From NCBI RefSeq assembly GCF_011440375.1, contig NZ_JAAOIR010000001.1, forward strand, positions 1,240,001 to 1,304,000: a stretch of 64,000 nucleotides of DNA. The letters are read 5' to 3'. Positions 44,489 through 53,682 of the stretch are shown here, one piece after another. The notes under the pieces were generated by a model. That model did no database searches, was not told the DNA's origin, and saw nothing but the letters and a program-made list of their open reading frames with translations. The stretch comes from Halorubellus sp. JP-L1 (GTDB taxonomy: Archaea > Halobacteriota > Halobacteria > Halobacteriales > Natrialbaceae). Every line of letters starts with the position of its first letter. Position 1 is the stretch's first letter. A program made the position numbers and the translations under genes.

Positions 44489-45766
44489 CTACTCGTCGCC
44501 CCACCGGAGGTCGTCGTACTGGCGGGTGCGTCGGGCGCGGAACGTCTCCTCGAGGGTCTCGCGGAGCGACGCCTTCTCGCGGGCGCCGATCTTCGCGAGT
44601 TCGTCGGCCTTCCCGACTGCCAGCGGCGGGCCACGTTCGGCGGCGACGGCGGCGAGCGCCCACTGCTGGAGCGCCTCGCGCTGGCCCTCGTCGCGCGTGA
44701 CGGCGTGGGGAGCTTCGACCCGGTAGAGGACGTCCGTCCGGGGGTCGTAGATCGCGAAGAACGTCACCTCGTAGGCGTCCGGGTCGAGGCGGCGGTCGAC
44801 GCCGAGGGCGTCGCCGTGCCGGGAGCAGACGCGGTCGGTGCCGCCCCGGGAGACGAACCACGACGTCGCCGTGAGCGCGTCGGTGTCGCGCTCGAACCGC
44901 CGTCGCCCTTCCGGGTCGTCGGGGTCGTCGACCAGTTCGCCGCGTTCCAGGAGGCGCTTGAACATCGCGGCGTCGTCCACCCATGGCGCCTGCCCGAAAG
45001 AGTCCCTGACCGCTCGCGTGACGGCGTTCCCCGCCGGGTTCTTCACGAACCCGACGAGGGGGACGTCCTTCGCGTCGAATTTCTCGACGAGGCGAACGTA
45101 GTTCTCGACGACCTCCTTCGGTTGCTCGTCCTCCTCGAGCACCGTCCGGAGTTCGGGGTGCTGGTCCGCCCACCGCAGGAGGCCAGTCGGGTAGATGGGG
45201 CCGTCGAGGACGAGGAGGTCGTCGACGACGTCCGCGTTCGTTCGCGCGTGCTCGCTCTCGGCACGATAGAGGCTCAGGGCGTGCACGACGCCCTCCTCGA
45301 AGCGGTTGACGCGAGGCGCCTGCCGGATCTGCGTGCGGACGTAGCCGGCGTCGTTCATCGTCCAGTCGTCCTCGTCGAACGCGACCGTCGCGTCCGCGGA
45401 GTGTACCGTCATGACCATCGTGCGGCCGCGGTGGAGGTCGAGGTCGCTCGGGGTCGCGCTCATCGCGGCCTGCGCGATGTCGAGCACGAGGCCGTTCGAG
45501 AACGTCGTCGGGTTGATCGTCCCGGCGTCGAGGCCGTGCACGGTATCGTATTCGGTGTCGGCGAGCGCGACGTCCTCGGCGTCCGCGACGAGGCGTCGCT
45601 GCTCGTCGAGCGGTTCGAGGACGCGGTCGCCGTCGCGCACGAGCGGGTCGAGGAACTCCGCCCAGACGGTCTCGGCGACGTCGCGGTGATCGGTCTCGTC
45701 GACGTCGTACTGGATGCGTCTGGCGAGGCGCGTGATGCCCTCGTAGTGCACGGGGTCGAGCGTCAC
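44489..45766 (-). CDS. nurA: NurA-family 5'-3' nuclease
   Basis: A 425-residue nuclease that works with HerA in resecting DNA breaks. The NurA catalytic Asp is in VHGLDAGTINP (Asp80), a second acidic residue is in LLVLDGPIYPTG near 188, and a RTDVLYRVEAPH strand lies in the C-terminal half. The family is usually 330-430 residues. It begins at the ATG at 45766 and is on the same strand as herA but not adjacent. The 230 bases after it hold no gene. Confidence 0.85.
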   Translation of the reverse strand: MTLDPVHYEGITRLARRIQYDVDETDHRDVAETVWAEFLDPLVRDGDRVLEPLDEQRRLVADAEDVALADTEYDTVHGLDAGTINPTTFSNGLVLDIAQAAMSATPSDLDLHRGRTMVMTVHSADATVAFDEDDWTMNDAGYVRTQIRQAPRVNRFEEGVVHALSLYRAESEHARTNADVVDDLLVLDGPIYPTGLLRWADQHPELRTVLEEDEQPKEVVENYVRLVEKFDAKDVPLVGFVKNPAGNAVTRAVRDSFGQAPWVDDAAMFKRLLERGELVDDPDDPEGRRRFERDTDALTATSWFVSRGGTDRVCSRHGDALGVDRRLDPDAYEVTFFAIYDPRTDVLYRVEAPHAVTRDEGQREALQQWALAAVAAERGPPLAVGKADELAKIGAREKASLRETLEETFRARRTRQYDDLRWGDE

Positions 45767-45888
45767 GACGGGAACACGGCGGGCGATTCGCTTAAACGCG
45801 ATGGTCGGGTCGCCCGCCAGCCGACGGCGACCCGGCGCACGCCGCGTGTCGGAGCGAGCGATAGGGTCGCTCGCGGCGTCGGACTCGG

Positions 45889-46140
45889 TCAGTTCCCGTC
45901 GTCGAGTCGCTCAACCCGCACCCGGTCGTCGCGGACCGTGACGTCGCAGTCGGCGTACTCGAACGTGATCGCGTACGCCCGGAGCGTCCGCGACTCCTCG
46001 ACGAACGCGTCCAGCGAGTCTGGCTCGATCGCCCGCCCGATCGGGGGGATGTCGAGCACGTCGCGGTCGGTCACCTCCGAGACGGCGTGGTACGCCGCCT
46101 CCGTCGGCGTCTCCGTCGAGCGGCGCTGGTACGCGCCCAT
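45889..46140 (-). CDS. HalOD1-domain output protein
   Basis: An 83-residue haloarchaeal HalOD1 domain protein. VLDIPPIGRAIEPDSLDAFV is the signature, and AITFEYADCDVTVRDDRVRV the second strand pair. The domain is found as an output module of haloarchaeal signalling proteins. Its ATG overlaps the regulator's stop as ATGA at 46137-46140, so the pair is co-translated. Confidence 0.82.
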   Translation of the reverse strand: MGAYQRRSTETPTEAAYHAVSEVTDRDVLDIPPIGRAIEPDSLDAFVEESRTLRAYAITFEYADCDVTVRDDRVRVERLDDGN

Positions 46141-46787
46141 CAGTTGGCGACCGACGAGACGACCCGGTCGACCGTCTCGATGCCGTCTGCGGGGTGGACG
46201 ACGCCGGCGTCGGAGTCGTACGCCAGGAGGTCGATCCGTTCGAGTTTCGGGAGCAAGCCGTGATGTAACTCGACCTCCGTCTCGTCGACGGTCGTCGCGT
46301 CGAAGGGAGCCCCGGAGGCGACCGTCGCCGCGAGTTCGGTCCGATCGATCGGAGTGGCCGCGCTCGCGAGCGTCGAGAGGATCGTCCGGCAGCGTTCGCT
46401 CTCGAGGATCGAGAAGAGGTCGTCCCAGTCGACCGCGTCCGTCTCGAACGTCTGCACGAACTCCCAGACCTCGAGCGGCGCGCGTCGCCCGAGCGTGACC
46501 GTGCCGTCGGTCCAGTGGAGGAGGCGTGCGTCCTCGAGCGTCGGGAGGTGCCGGTGGTGGAGCGTCCGCTCGACGGCCGTCCGCCGCTCGGCCGGGACGG
46601 CCGAGCGAGCGGTGTCGTCCTCCGTCGCCGCGACGCGCGTCGCGAGTTCCGTCGGCGAGGCCGGCGACTGCCGCTCGAGCACTCCCAGGAGCGTGCGTCG
46701 ACGCTCGTTCGCGAGCGCCGCGAGCGCCTCGCGCGGTACCTCCGTCTCCCACGAGATCGCGCCCTGCTTCGAGTTACTGAAAGCCAT
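46140..46787 (-). CDS. Tandem winged-helix regulator (DUF7344-like)
   Basis: A 215-residue protein with two similar halves, each with a helix-turn-helix: ANERRRTLLGVLERQSPASP (residues 26-45) and ESERCRTILSTLASAATPID (about 128-147), and each followed by HHRHLPTLEDARLL or HHGLLPKLERIDLL, the wing region. Such duplicated proteins, commonly next to HalOD1 genes, are probable DNA-binding regulators in haloarchaea. The ATG at 46787 gives MAFSNSKQGAISW. Confidence 0.78.
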   Translation of the reverse strand: MAFSNSKQGAISWETEVPREALAALANERRRTLLGVLERQSPASPTELATRVAATEDDTARSAVPAERRTAVERTLHHRHLPTLEDARLLHWTDGTVTLGRRAPLEVWEFVQTFETDAVDWDDLFSILESERCRTILSTLASAATPIDRTELAATVASGAPFDATTVDETEVELHHGLLPKLERIDLLAYDSDAGVVHPADGIETVDRVVSSVAN

Positions 46788-46866
46788 GAGTGATCTACTA
46801 GATGGACGCTCCACGGATGGAGGAGGTCCGGCATTGTATTTTCAACTCCTTAAGAGAGGGGAGACG

Positions 46867-47529
46867 TCAGTCGTCTTCTTCGGGCGGGGTCACGGTGAGC
46901 GTGGTCTCGATGAGCGAGTCGTAGCCTCGCCGCAGGCGGTTCGAGAGCGCTTGCTGAGAGATCCCGAGTTCGTCCGCGACGTCCTCGAGCGTGACGTCGG
47001 CGTCAGTCTCGTAGTACCCGGCCTCCCACGCGGTCACGAGCGCGTCCCGCTGTTTGTCGGTGAGTTCGTACTGCCGGCTGGTCTTCGGGTTGGTGACGTC
47101 GTGGAGTCGGTGGAGTTCGAACTGGAGGCCGTGCTCGACGCAGTACTCCTGGAACTGCTCGAGTCGCCCGTGGTCGTCGAACCGGAACTGGAGCTCCCAG
47201 ACCTCGGCGGAGCCGGTGGCTTCGAGGATGACCGCGCCGATCTGCGTGTACGCGTACACGATGGACTCGATGTTCTCCGTCCAGTTGGCGCGGTAGAGGA
47301 TGGAGTCCTCGAACTCGTCGATGCGTTCGAGGTTCTCGATGGAGCTGTCGGCGTCGGCCGCGGCCTCGAAGTCGTCGAAGCTCCCCTCCGAGACCCAGAA
47401 GTACGGCGTGAGGAGGTCGCTGGTCGCTGCGACGCGCTCGATCTCGATGACGGTCTCCGGGGCCGCCTCGAACGTGAATTCGAGCGCGAACGCGTCGGTC
47501 GGGATGTGGAACTCCGCGAAGACGCTCAT
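46867..47529 (-). CDS. HTH_10 (bacterio-opsin activator-type) transcription regulator
   Basis: A 220-residue regulator. Residues 1-150 form the GAF-like BAT sensor region (ending QYCVEHGLQFELHRLHDV), and residues 158-220 the HTH_10 domain: LTDKQRDALVTAWEAGYYE, then VADELGISQQALSNRLRRGY. The target is unknown. The start is the ATG at 47529 (MSVFAEFHIP), the usual beginning in this family. Confidence 0.88.
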   Translation of the reverse strand: MSVFAEFHIPTDAFALEFTFEAAPETVIEIERVAATSDLLTPYFWVSEGSFDDFEAAADADSSIENLERIDEFEDSILYRANWTENIESIVYAYTQIGAVILEATGSAEVWELQFRFDDHGRLEQFQEYCVEHGLQFELHRLHDVTNPKTSRQYELTDKQRDALVTAWEAGYYETDADVTLEDVADELGISQQALSNRLRRGYDSLIETTLTVTPPEEDD

Positions 47530-47648
47530 ACGTGTAGTGACGTGCGCAGCAGTGAAGAATCCGATACTGAGCGGGCTGACAGGAGTGCCGGTACTGGCCG
47601 GACGCGGCGTCCGCGAGATGTACGTCGTCGCCTCGTCAATTCTGTAGT

Positions 47649-47977
47649 ATGAACGAGGGAATCGGACTGCTCGCTGCCGGCGCGTTCGTGGGGGCGCTGG
47701 GCGCGCTGACACGGTTCGGCGGGATGGCCGAACTGGTCGCGGGGTACGACCCGGAGCGGGTCGAGGACGATCGGGCCTGGCGCGCTTCGTGGGGTCGAAC
47801 GCCCTATACGTCGCCGCGCTCACCCTGGCGGTGGGGATCGTCGAGTACGCGAGCCTCGTTGACGGCGTCGGCTGGCACTGGGGGGCGTACATCGTCGGCG
47901 TGTTCGCGCTGGCGGCGCGGATGGTCCGCGGCGCGCGCCGGATCGAGCGGTCGTCGGACGCCACCGCCGATGCGTGA
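47649..47977 (+). pseudogene. DUF3784-like membrane protein gene, frameshifted
   Basis: Frame 1 encodes MNEGIGLLAAGAFVGALGAL with AELVAGYDPERV and breaks near base 47783. The next frame continues with the second half, FVGSNALYVAALTLAVGIVE, GAYIVGVFALAARMVRGARR, ending at 47977. Together they make a three-helix protein of about 108 residues. One missing base restores it: GCCTGG read as GCCCTGG gives DRALARFVGSN across the junction. Frame 1 runs on to 48047 as an arginine-rich frame. It may be a real pseudogene or a sequencing error. Confidence 0.7.
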
Positions 47978-48043
47978 TTTACTCGCGTTCGAACTAAATT
48001 CTATACGTGCGTTTATGTTTCTGGGTGTCGAAGCCGCCGGTAG

Positions 48044-48316
48044 ATGACGGACTCCGCGGCACCCGGACGCGGCGAGGACACCGACCCGGTCGACTGGCGA
48101 CGCACCGACGACGGCGTCCGGCTGTTCGATCCCGGAAACGACGACGCCTGGATCGAGGTCGAGTTCGAGGCCGGCGTCGACCCCGAGAAGCGCCTGTTCA
48201 TGGTCTGTCCCGACTGCGGCGCCGTCGCCGCCCAGCGGACCCGGCCGGGCCGCGCGAGCGTCTGCGCGGACTGCGGCACCGAACACTCCCACGAACCGCG
48301 GCGCGCCCGCGAGTAA
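48044..48316 (+). CDS. Small zinc-ribbon protein
   Basis: A 90-residue protein with a C-terminal zinc ribbon: MVCPDCGAV near residue 54 and SVCADCGTEH near 72. The N terminus has an acidic beta region (DDAWIEVEFEAGVD). CGTTTATG about 33 bases upstream may be its TATA box. No specific family is recognised; small zinc-finger proteins are numerous in haloarchaea. Confidence 0.7.
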   Translation: MTDSAAPGRGEDTDPVDWRRTDDGVRLFDPGNDDAWIEVEFEAGVDPEKRLFMVCPDCGAVAAQRTRPGRASVCADCGTEHSHEPRRARE

Positions 48317-48380
48317 CTCCGTCGGGACTACTCACCACGTTCGGAAGGGATTGCGAAGCGATGCCCTCGAGCGGACGCGC

Positions 48381-49229
48381 TCAGGATTCCTTGCCCGAGA
48401 ACAGTGTTCCGGGGGATCGCGGGGCGAGATACTCCCGGCCGAAGACGAGCGGGAGTCCGACGAGTAGCCCGAGCCAGACGAGGAGACCGAGCGCCGCCGC
48501 CCACCCAGGGCCGTCCGCGACGAACTCGAACGCTGGCGTCGCGTTGAACACGGCGTGACCGAGCATGACCACCGGAATCGCCCCACCGCTCCCGTTGAAT
48601 AGCCACGCGAAGATGACCGCCATCAACACCATCAGGAACGGGAGCGCGAGTAGCGCGCCGATGCCCGCCTCCTCGTAGCCCTCGCCGGCGAGCAACAGCC
48701 ACGGATAGTGCCAGATCCCGACGGCGACGCCGACGACGATCGCTCCCCGGAGCGCGTCGTAGCGCTCCTGCAGGTGCGGCTGGGCGAACCCGCGCCACCC
48801 GAACTCCTCGATCGACCCGGCGACGGCGAGCGTGACCGCGAAGTCGAACGCGACGTCTTCGAGCGGCAGGGGCGTGACCGCGACGCCCGCGAGCGCGGCG
48901 GCGACGTGTCCCGCGTCCGCGTAGAGGAACGCCACGACGGCGGCGAGCGCGTACCACCGGAGCCCAGTTCTCGGGTCCGCGACCGACTCGAGCCACGTGC
49001 GCGCGTCGCCGTGACGGACGTGGCCGACGACGAGCGCCCCGGCGAGCGGCCCCCATGCGAACGGAATCTGCCAGAGCCGGGAGTCTCCGAGCGTTTCGCT
49101 CCCGACGGCGGCGAACAGGACGCCGAACACCGCCCACGAGTACGCGAACGCCACCGCGAAGAACGCGACGACCGGATGGCTATCGACGAATCGAGCGAGT
49201 CGGCCACTGGAATCGTGGGTCTGCTCCAT
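48381..49229 (-). CDS. CPBP-family intramembrane metalloprotease
   Basis: A 282-residue, about eight-helix protein of the ABI/Rce1-like family. The catalytic motif EEFGWRGFAQPHLQ (EExxxR) is near residue 140, GIWHYPW supplies the second motif's His, and GHAVFNATP the third. Known relatives cleave prenylated or bacteriocin-related proteins in the membrane; the substrate here is unknown. It starts at the ATG at 49229. Confidence 0.88.
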   Translation of the reverse strand: MEQTHDSSGRLARFVDSHPVVAFFAVAFAYSWAVFGVLFAAVGSETLGDSRLWQIPFAWGPLAGALVVGHVRHGDARTWLESVADPRTGLRWYALAAVVAFLYADAGHVAAALAGVAVTPLPLEDVAFDFAVTLAVAGSIEEFGWRGFAQPHLQERYDALRGAIVVGVAVGIWHYPWLLLAGEGYEEAGIGALLALPFLMVLMAVIFAWLFNGSGGAIPVVMLGHAVFNATPAFEFVADGPGWAAALGLLVWLGLLVGLPLVFGREYLAPRSPGTLFSGKES

Positions 49230-49530
49230 GCTCGAGAGCCCCCGCAGACTGTTCGTTCAATTGTTTCGTCGCTTACACCTAAAGGTGCGGGAATCGAGCG
49301 CATCGCGTCCGGACGAGCCCCGACTTGCCCTGGCCGTTCGCGCTCGTCGAACGTCGCGTTCCCGGTCGGCCGAGGGGGTGCGTGAACTACCCCTGCCTAC
49401 TTCGCTCGCCGCGGGCGGTACGTGGCCTGTTCGACCGGATCGCTCGCTCTCGATCGCGATCACAAAAACGCATCCACGCTACTGGGAGCAAGCCCAACGC
49501 CAGTCCGTTCCGTTGAATCGACCGGTAGCG
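49230..49530. other. 300-base intergenic region, no gene
   Basis: The region separates the divergent CPBP protease and the MerB-like gene. CTTTAGG on the reverse strand near 49273-49279 may be the protease TATA box. Open frames crossing it are continuations of the downstream gene frame without conserved character. Confidence 0.45.
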
Positions 49531-50193
49531 ATGTGTAACTCACGGGACGACACGACGACGAAGATCGACCGAGACGAGTGCTGTGACGCGAACGCAACGG
49601 AGAGGGGGAACGGCGGCGTCCCCGACGACTGGCTCGACGGACCCGACGTCCTGGACGCGGAGCTCCCCGCGGACCTTCGCGCGTCGCTCGGTCGATTCGT
49701 CGGCCGAGCGTCCGTCGACACGCTCGGCGAGTGGGCGATGCACGTCCGTCGGATCACTCCCGGCCGTTCGATCGCCGTCGAACAGCTCTGTCACGCGGAC
49801 GCGGAAACCGAACACTGGGGGACGGCCGGCGGCGAACGGTATCACTTCCAGTGCTTCTACGACGCGGTCGTCCTGGCCGCGATCGAGGACCACCCGGTCG
49901 ACGTCCACACGGAGAGTCCCGGCGGGGGCGTCGTCGAAGCGCGCGCTGTCGGCAGCGAGTCGCTGTCGGTCTCGCCCGAATCCGCCGTCTTCTCGTTCGG
50001 CATTGCAAACGACGCACGCGAACGGTCGGGTGGCGAGCCGACGCTGGAAGACGGCTACGCCGCGATCTGCCCGTACGTGAAAGCGTTCCCGGACTACGAC
50101 GCGTACGAACGGTGGGCCGACCACGTTCCTGCAGCAACGGTCGCCCTGCCGCTGAGCGGAGCGACGGACGTCGCGAACGCGCTCGTCGGGTGA
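49531..50193 (+). CDS. Organomercurial lyase (MerB)-like protein
   Basis: A 220-residue protein. YHFQCFYDAVVLAAIEDHPV (residues 104-123) carries Cys108 and Asp111 in the C-x-x-D arrangement of the MerB active site, and AAICPYVKAFPDYDAYERWA carries Cys180 as the likely second thiol. The intervening strands (VEARAVGSESLSVSPESAVF) agree with MerB. A pair of cysteines (ECCDAN, residues 17-18) lies in an N-terminal tail. Haloarchaeal relatives are annotated as alkylmercury lyase family; whether this one breaks carbon-mercury bonds is unproved. The ATG at 49531 is chosen. Confidence 0.75.
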   Translation: MCNSRDDTTTKIDRDECCDANATERGNGGVPDDWLDGPDVLDAELPADLRASLGRFVGRASVDTLGEWAMHVRRITPGRSIAVEQLCHADAETEHWGTAGGERYHFQCFYDAVVLAAIEDHPVDVHTESPGGGVVEARAVGSESLSVSPESAVFSFGIANDARERSGGEPTLEDGYAAICPYVKAFPDYDAYERWADHVPAATVALPLSGATDVANALVG

Positions 50194-50247
50194 AGACCCA
50201 CCTAACGCTTAAATGCGCCCACCATCCTCGGCGTTAACCTCTCGTCG

Positions 50248-50979
50248 ATGGTGGACGAACGTCCTCGTATGGTGCCCGAGAGCGCCCCGCACGAGGAATC
50301 GACCACGGATTCGTCGGTTGACGACCGTTCGGGGGCGGAGACGGCCCGCGTGCTCGCCGGCCATCCGTCCCAGTCGATCGACGACGTCCGCGACACCTAT
50401 CGCGAACAGGCCGCGACGATCGACCGAACGAGCTGGCTGAATCGAGCGCTCACGGGGCGGTATCGACGGCGGCTCTTCGGGGACGCTCGCGGCCGCGTCC
50501 TGGACGTCGCATGTGGTATCGGGACGAACGCCCGGTACCTCCCCGAGGACTGCGAGTACGTCGGCGTCGACGTCAGCCCCGAGATGCTGGCGAACGCGGA
50601 GGAGCGGCTCGCGCAGTCGTCGCGCGAGACGACGGTCCACGAGATGAACGCCCAGGACCTGACGTTCGACGACGACAGTTTCGAGACGGTCGTCTCGTCG
50701 CTGTCGACCTGTACCTTCCCCGACCCCGTCGCGGCGCTCTCGGAGATGGCGCGAGTCTGTACGCCGAATGGACGAATCCGCCTCCTGGAGCACGGCCGGA
50801 GTAGCGTCGGTGCGGTGGCCAGATTCCAGGATTGGCGCGCCGACGCGCACTTCGAGAAGCACAGCTGCCGGTGGAATCAGAAGCCGCTCGAGGTCGTCTC
50901 GCGAGCCCCGCTCGAGGTCGTCGATTCGTCCACTCGCTTTCTCGGGATGATCACCGCCATTCGCGCTCGACCGGCGTGA
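50248..50979 (+). CDS. Class I SAM-dependent methyltransferase next to the MerB-like gene
   Basis: A 243-residue protein. Motif I RVLDVACGIGTNARYL is near residues 86-101, motif II is GVDVSPEML, motif III is LTFDDDSFETVVSSLSTCTF, and LLEHGRSSVG follows motif IV. The first 40 residues are disordered. CTTAAATG at about 50210-50217 could be a TATA box. The substrate cannot be deduced; a small molecule or quinone-like substrate is typical of this UbiE-like group. Confidence 0.82.
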   Translation: MVDERPRMVPESAPHEESTTDSSVDDRSGAETARVLAGHPSQSIDDVRDTYREQAATIDRTSWLNRALTGRYRRRLFGDARGRVLDVACGIGTNARYLPEDCEYVGVDVSPEMLANAEERLAQSSRETTVHEMNAQDLTFDDDSFETVVSSLSTCTFPDPVAALSEMARVCTPNGRIRLLEHGRSSVGAVARFQDWRADAHFEKHSCRWNQKPLEVVSRAPLEVVDSSTRFLGMITAIRARPA

Positions 50980-51051
50980 TCGGCAGCGCCATCTGGACGT
51001 CCCACGATAGTGGGCGCAACGCTGTAGTGAGTTCTCGTCCAAATCCGTGGT

Positions 51052-51684
51052 ATGCGCGAAGCCGAGGTGAGCGTCAGCGAGACGGCGTTCGAAGCGATGG
51101 GAGTCGACGAACTCGTCTCGCTGACTCGGGAGGCGGGCCACCGGACGGTCGAGGAGCTGGCCTGTCACGGGAACGGCGCGGTCGTACAGGTCGAGGTCGA
51201 GAGCCGGCTCGACGAGGACCGGTTGACGGCGCTCGACTGCGTCGACAAGTGGAATCACGTCGCCGCTCGAGACGACTCGCACGTGTACGTCATCTCGTTC
51301 ACGGCGCCGGACCTCCCGGAGACGCTCGCGGACACCGCGGACGACCTCGTCGGGACGTGCGACCCGGAGGTCGACGACTCCGGCGCGACGATGTCGCTGG
51401 TCGGCCCGCACGCCGCGATCGCCGGACAGCTGAGCGAGTACGAGCGCGCTGGAGTGTCACCCCAGCTTCGACGCATCGGCCGCTACGAGGGACCAGACCA
51501 CCCACTGGACGAGTTGACGGCGCGCCAGCGGGAGGTGATCGAGACGGCCTGGGAGCTCGGGTACTACGAGGTACCCAGGGCGGTCTCGGCGGACGAGGTC
51601 GCCGCGGCGCTTGCGCTCGATTCGTCGACCGTCACCGAACACCTCCAGCGCGCCGAACGGAACCTCATGGGCCAGTTCCTGTGA
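51052..51684 (+). CDS. HTH_10 regulator with three cysteines
   Basis: A 210-residue regulator. The C-terminal HTH_10 is clear (LTARQREVIETAWELGYYEV, then VAAALALDSSTVTEHLQRAE). The N-terminal sensor region differs from the BAT GAF type and has cysteines at 38, 63 and 103 (ELACHG, LDCVDK, GTCDPE). Three thiols are a common mercury-sensing arrangement, so it may control the neighbouring MerB-like and methyltransferase genes, though this is inference. The start is the ATG at 51052. Confidence 0.75.
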   Translation: MREAEVSVSETAFEAMGVDELVSLTREAGHRTVEELACHGNGAVVQVEVESRLDEDRLTALDCVDKWNHVAARDDSHVYVISFTAPDLPETLADTADDLVGTCDPEVDDSGATMSLVGPHAAIAGQLSEYERAGVSPQLRRIGRYEGPDHPLDELTARQREVIETAWELGYYEVPRAVSADEVAAALALDSSTVTEHLQRAERNLMGQFL

Positions 51685-51736
51685 CCCGTCGTCGCCCGCG
51701 CCAGGTTTCTTCCCGCCAGCGTCCCTCTCTCCGAGC

Positions 51737-52222
51737 ATGCCCAGCGACGACGACCGCGACGCGACCGGCCGCGATGGAGACGCGACCGGCGACCGCGGCA
51801 CGCACACGGTCGAACTGGACGCTCGCGTCTACGAGCACGTGCAGGCGATGGGAATGCCCGACGAGTCCGCGAGCGACACGCTCGCGCGCCTGCTCGGCCT
51901 GACGCCGGACCCGGCAACCGTCGCCGGCGACGAACTCTCGTCCCCGCTCCCCGAGGACCCCGCCGTCCCGGATTCGCTCGCTGGCGACCCGACCGCGGAC
52001 GCGGCCGCAGTCGACCCGAGCGAGGTACCGGACCCCGAGCCCGCGCCCGCCGACGTCGACGCGTCGCTCGGCGAACTCGCGACGGTCCTGCACGACGACG
52101 AGCGCGACCGGATGGAGGCGCTGCTCGCCGAGATAGCAGCCGCCGACCCCGAGCAACTCGAGGGCATCGTCGACGCGCTCGAAGACGAGGACGACGCCGG
52201 CGAACGCTCCGACCGCAGCTAG
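51737..52222 (+). CDS. Conserved haloarchaeal protein with possible ribbon-helix-helix motif
   Basis: A 161-residue, very acidic protein. Residues 23-52 (HTVELDARVYEHVQAMGMPD, then SASDTLARLLGL) have the beta-helix-helix pattern of small DNA-binding or antitoxin-like domains. The rest is a proline/aspartate linker and a helical tail (ELATVLHDDERDRMEALLAE). Its stop overlaps the convergent KaiC-like gene by four bases. I do not recognise a specific family. Confidence 0.6.
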   Translation: MPSDDDRDATGRDGDATGDRGTHTVELDARVYEHVQAMGMPDESASDTLARLLGLTPDPATVAGDELSSPLPEDPAVPDSLAGDPTADAAAVDPSEVPDPEPAPADVDASLGELATVLHDDERDRMEALLAEIAAADPEQLEGIVDALEDEDDAGERSDRS

Positions 52223-53499
52223 AAGATGTTCGCCTGCCGGTAGACCGAGAGGCCCTCGTTCGTGATCTCGTAGGGCTTCGTCTCGCGGGAGTGGTTCGCG
52301 TCCCGGATCTTCTGGATCTCGATCGCGAGTCGGGTCTCCCGGAAGTCGTCCGGGCGGACGTACTGGAGGACGAACACGGCGTCCGTGAGGTACTCGACGA
52401 TGCCGTGCCGGCTCGTGTACGCGTACCGGTCGGACGCCTCGCTCGTCAGCATCGTCGTCACCCCTGCTTCCTTCAGTGACCGCGTGAAGTCGTAGATCTC
52501 GTTCCGGCGCTTCGCGCGGTCCTCGTACATCATCTCGAGGAGCGACACCGAGTCGAGCGCGAGTCGCGTCGCGTCGAACGCCTCGATGAGCCGCGGGAGC
52601 TCCGAGCGGATCGAGCGTAGCGAGTTCGCCATCTCGATCGGGTCGAGGTCGACGACCGCGAGCTGACCGTCGTCGGCGTAGGAGTCGAACTCGAGGCCCT
52701 TCTCGGTCGCCGAGTTGATGACGCGCTCGCGGGACTCCTCGAGCGTGATGTAGATCGCGCGCTCGCCCTGCTGGAGGGCTTCGTGGAGGAACTGGAGCGC
52801 GAACGTCGTCTTCCCGGTCCCGGCGGACCCGATCGTCACCATCAGCGAGCGCTCGGGGACGCCGCCCTGGATCATCTCGTCCAGTCCCTCGATGCCGAGG
52901 TCGATGCGCGCCAGGTCCGTCTCGTACTCCTCGTCCGCCTCGAACCCGCCACCGCCGCCGCCCATCCCGAACTCGCCGCCACCACCGCCGCCACCCATCC
53001 CGAACTCGTCACCGCCATCGCCACCCATCCCGAACTCGCCGCCACCACCGCCGCCACCCATCCCGAACTCGTCACCGCCGTCGCCACCCATCCCGAACTC
53101 GTCGTCGACGTCCATGCCACCGCCGAGGTCCTCGCCCGCACCGGTTCCGCCACCACCGCCGCTGGGGCCACCGGGGCCGGCGGCGTCGGGCGCGTCGCCC
53201 ATCGCCGCCGCGAAGTCGTCCTCGAACAGACCGTCGCCATCGCTCTCGTCGGCGTCCGACTCGCCGTCGCGGGTCGCGCCGCCGCTCGCGGACTCGTCGT
53301 CCCCTCGCGGCGGTTCGACGTCCGCGTCCGCGGACCCGGTCGCCCCCGTGCCGTCCGCGGCGTCGCCGTCGCTCTCGGGACGGTCGCCCGCCCAGTCGTC
53401 CCAGTCGTCCCAGTCGTCGGGGGCGTCCTCGATGTCGTCCTCGGACGGGTCCTCGCCGAGTGCGCGCTCGAACCAGTCCTCGTCGTCGTCGTCGCTCAT
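52219..53499 (-). CDS. KaiC-like RecA-superfamily ATPase with glycine-rich repeats
   Basis: A 426-residue protein. Residues 1-130 are acidic and disordered. Residues 130-187 are repeats of (D)EFGMGG with runs of glycine. Residues 195-426 form a KaiC/RadA-like domain: Walker [21 protein letters not shown] (from 223), catalytic Glu pair [11 protein letters not shown], and Walker [13 protein letters not shown]. Relatives include ArlH and haloarchaeal KaiC-domain regulators. The ATG at 53499 starts the acidic [10 protein letters not shown]. The repeats may drive assembly or phase separation. Confidence 0.82.
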   Translation of the reverse strand: MSDDDDEDWFERALGEDPSEDDIEDAPDDWDDWDDWAGDRPESDGDAADGTGATGSADADVEPPRGDDESASGGATRDGESDADESDGDGLFEDDFAAAMGDAPDAAGPGGPSGGGGGTGAGEDLGGGMDVDDEFGMGGDGGDEFGMGGGGGGGEFGMGGDGGDEFGMGGGGGGGEFGMGGGGGGFEADEEYETDLARIDLGIEGLDEMIQGGVPERSLMVTIGSAGTGKTTFALQFLHEALQQGERAIYITLEESRERVINSATEKGLEFDSYADDGQLAVVDLDPIEMANSLRSIRSELPRLIEAFDATRLALDSVSLLEMMYEDRAKRRNEIYDFTRSLKEAGVTTMLTSEASDRYAYTSRHGIVEYLTDAVFVLQYVRPDDFRETRLAIEIQKIRDANHSRETKPYEITNEGLSVYRQANIF

Positions 53500-53682
53500 C
53501 GTCGAATCCACCCGCGAGCCCCACCGGAGACGCCACGGGCGTGCTTGTCGGGGTCGACGAGAGCGAAACGTATCAACCTTGTTGCCACCGTCGGTCCGCG
53601 GGCCGAGACCGCCGCCCGGAGCGGCGACGACGACCCGGCCGACGACGCGGGGTTTTTCACGACCCACGTGGTAAGGCCGGCC

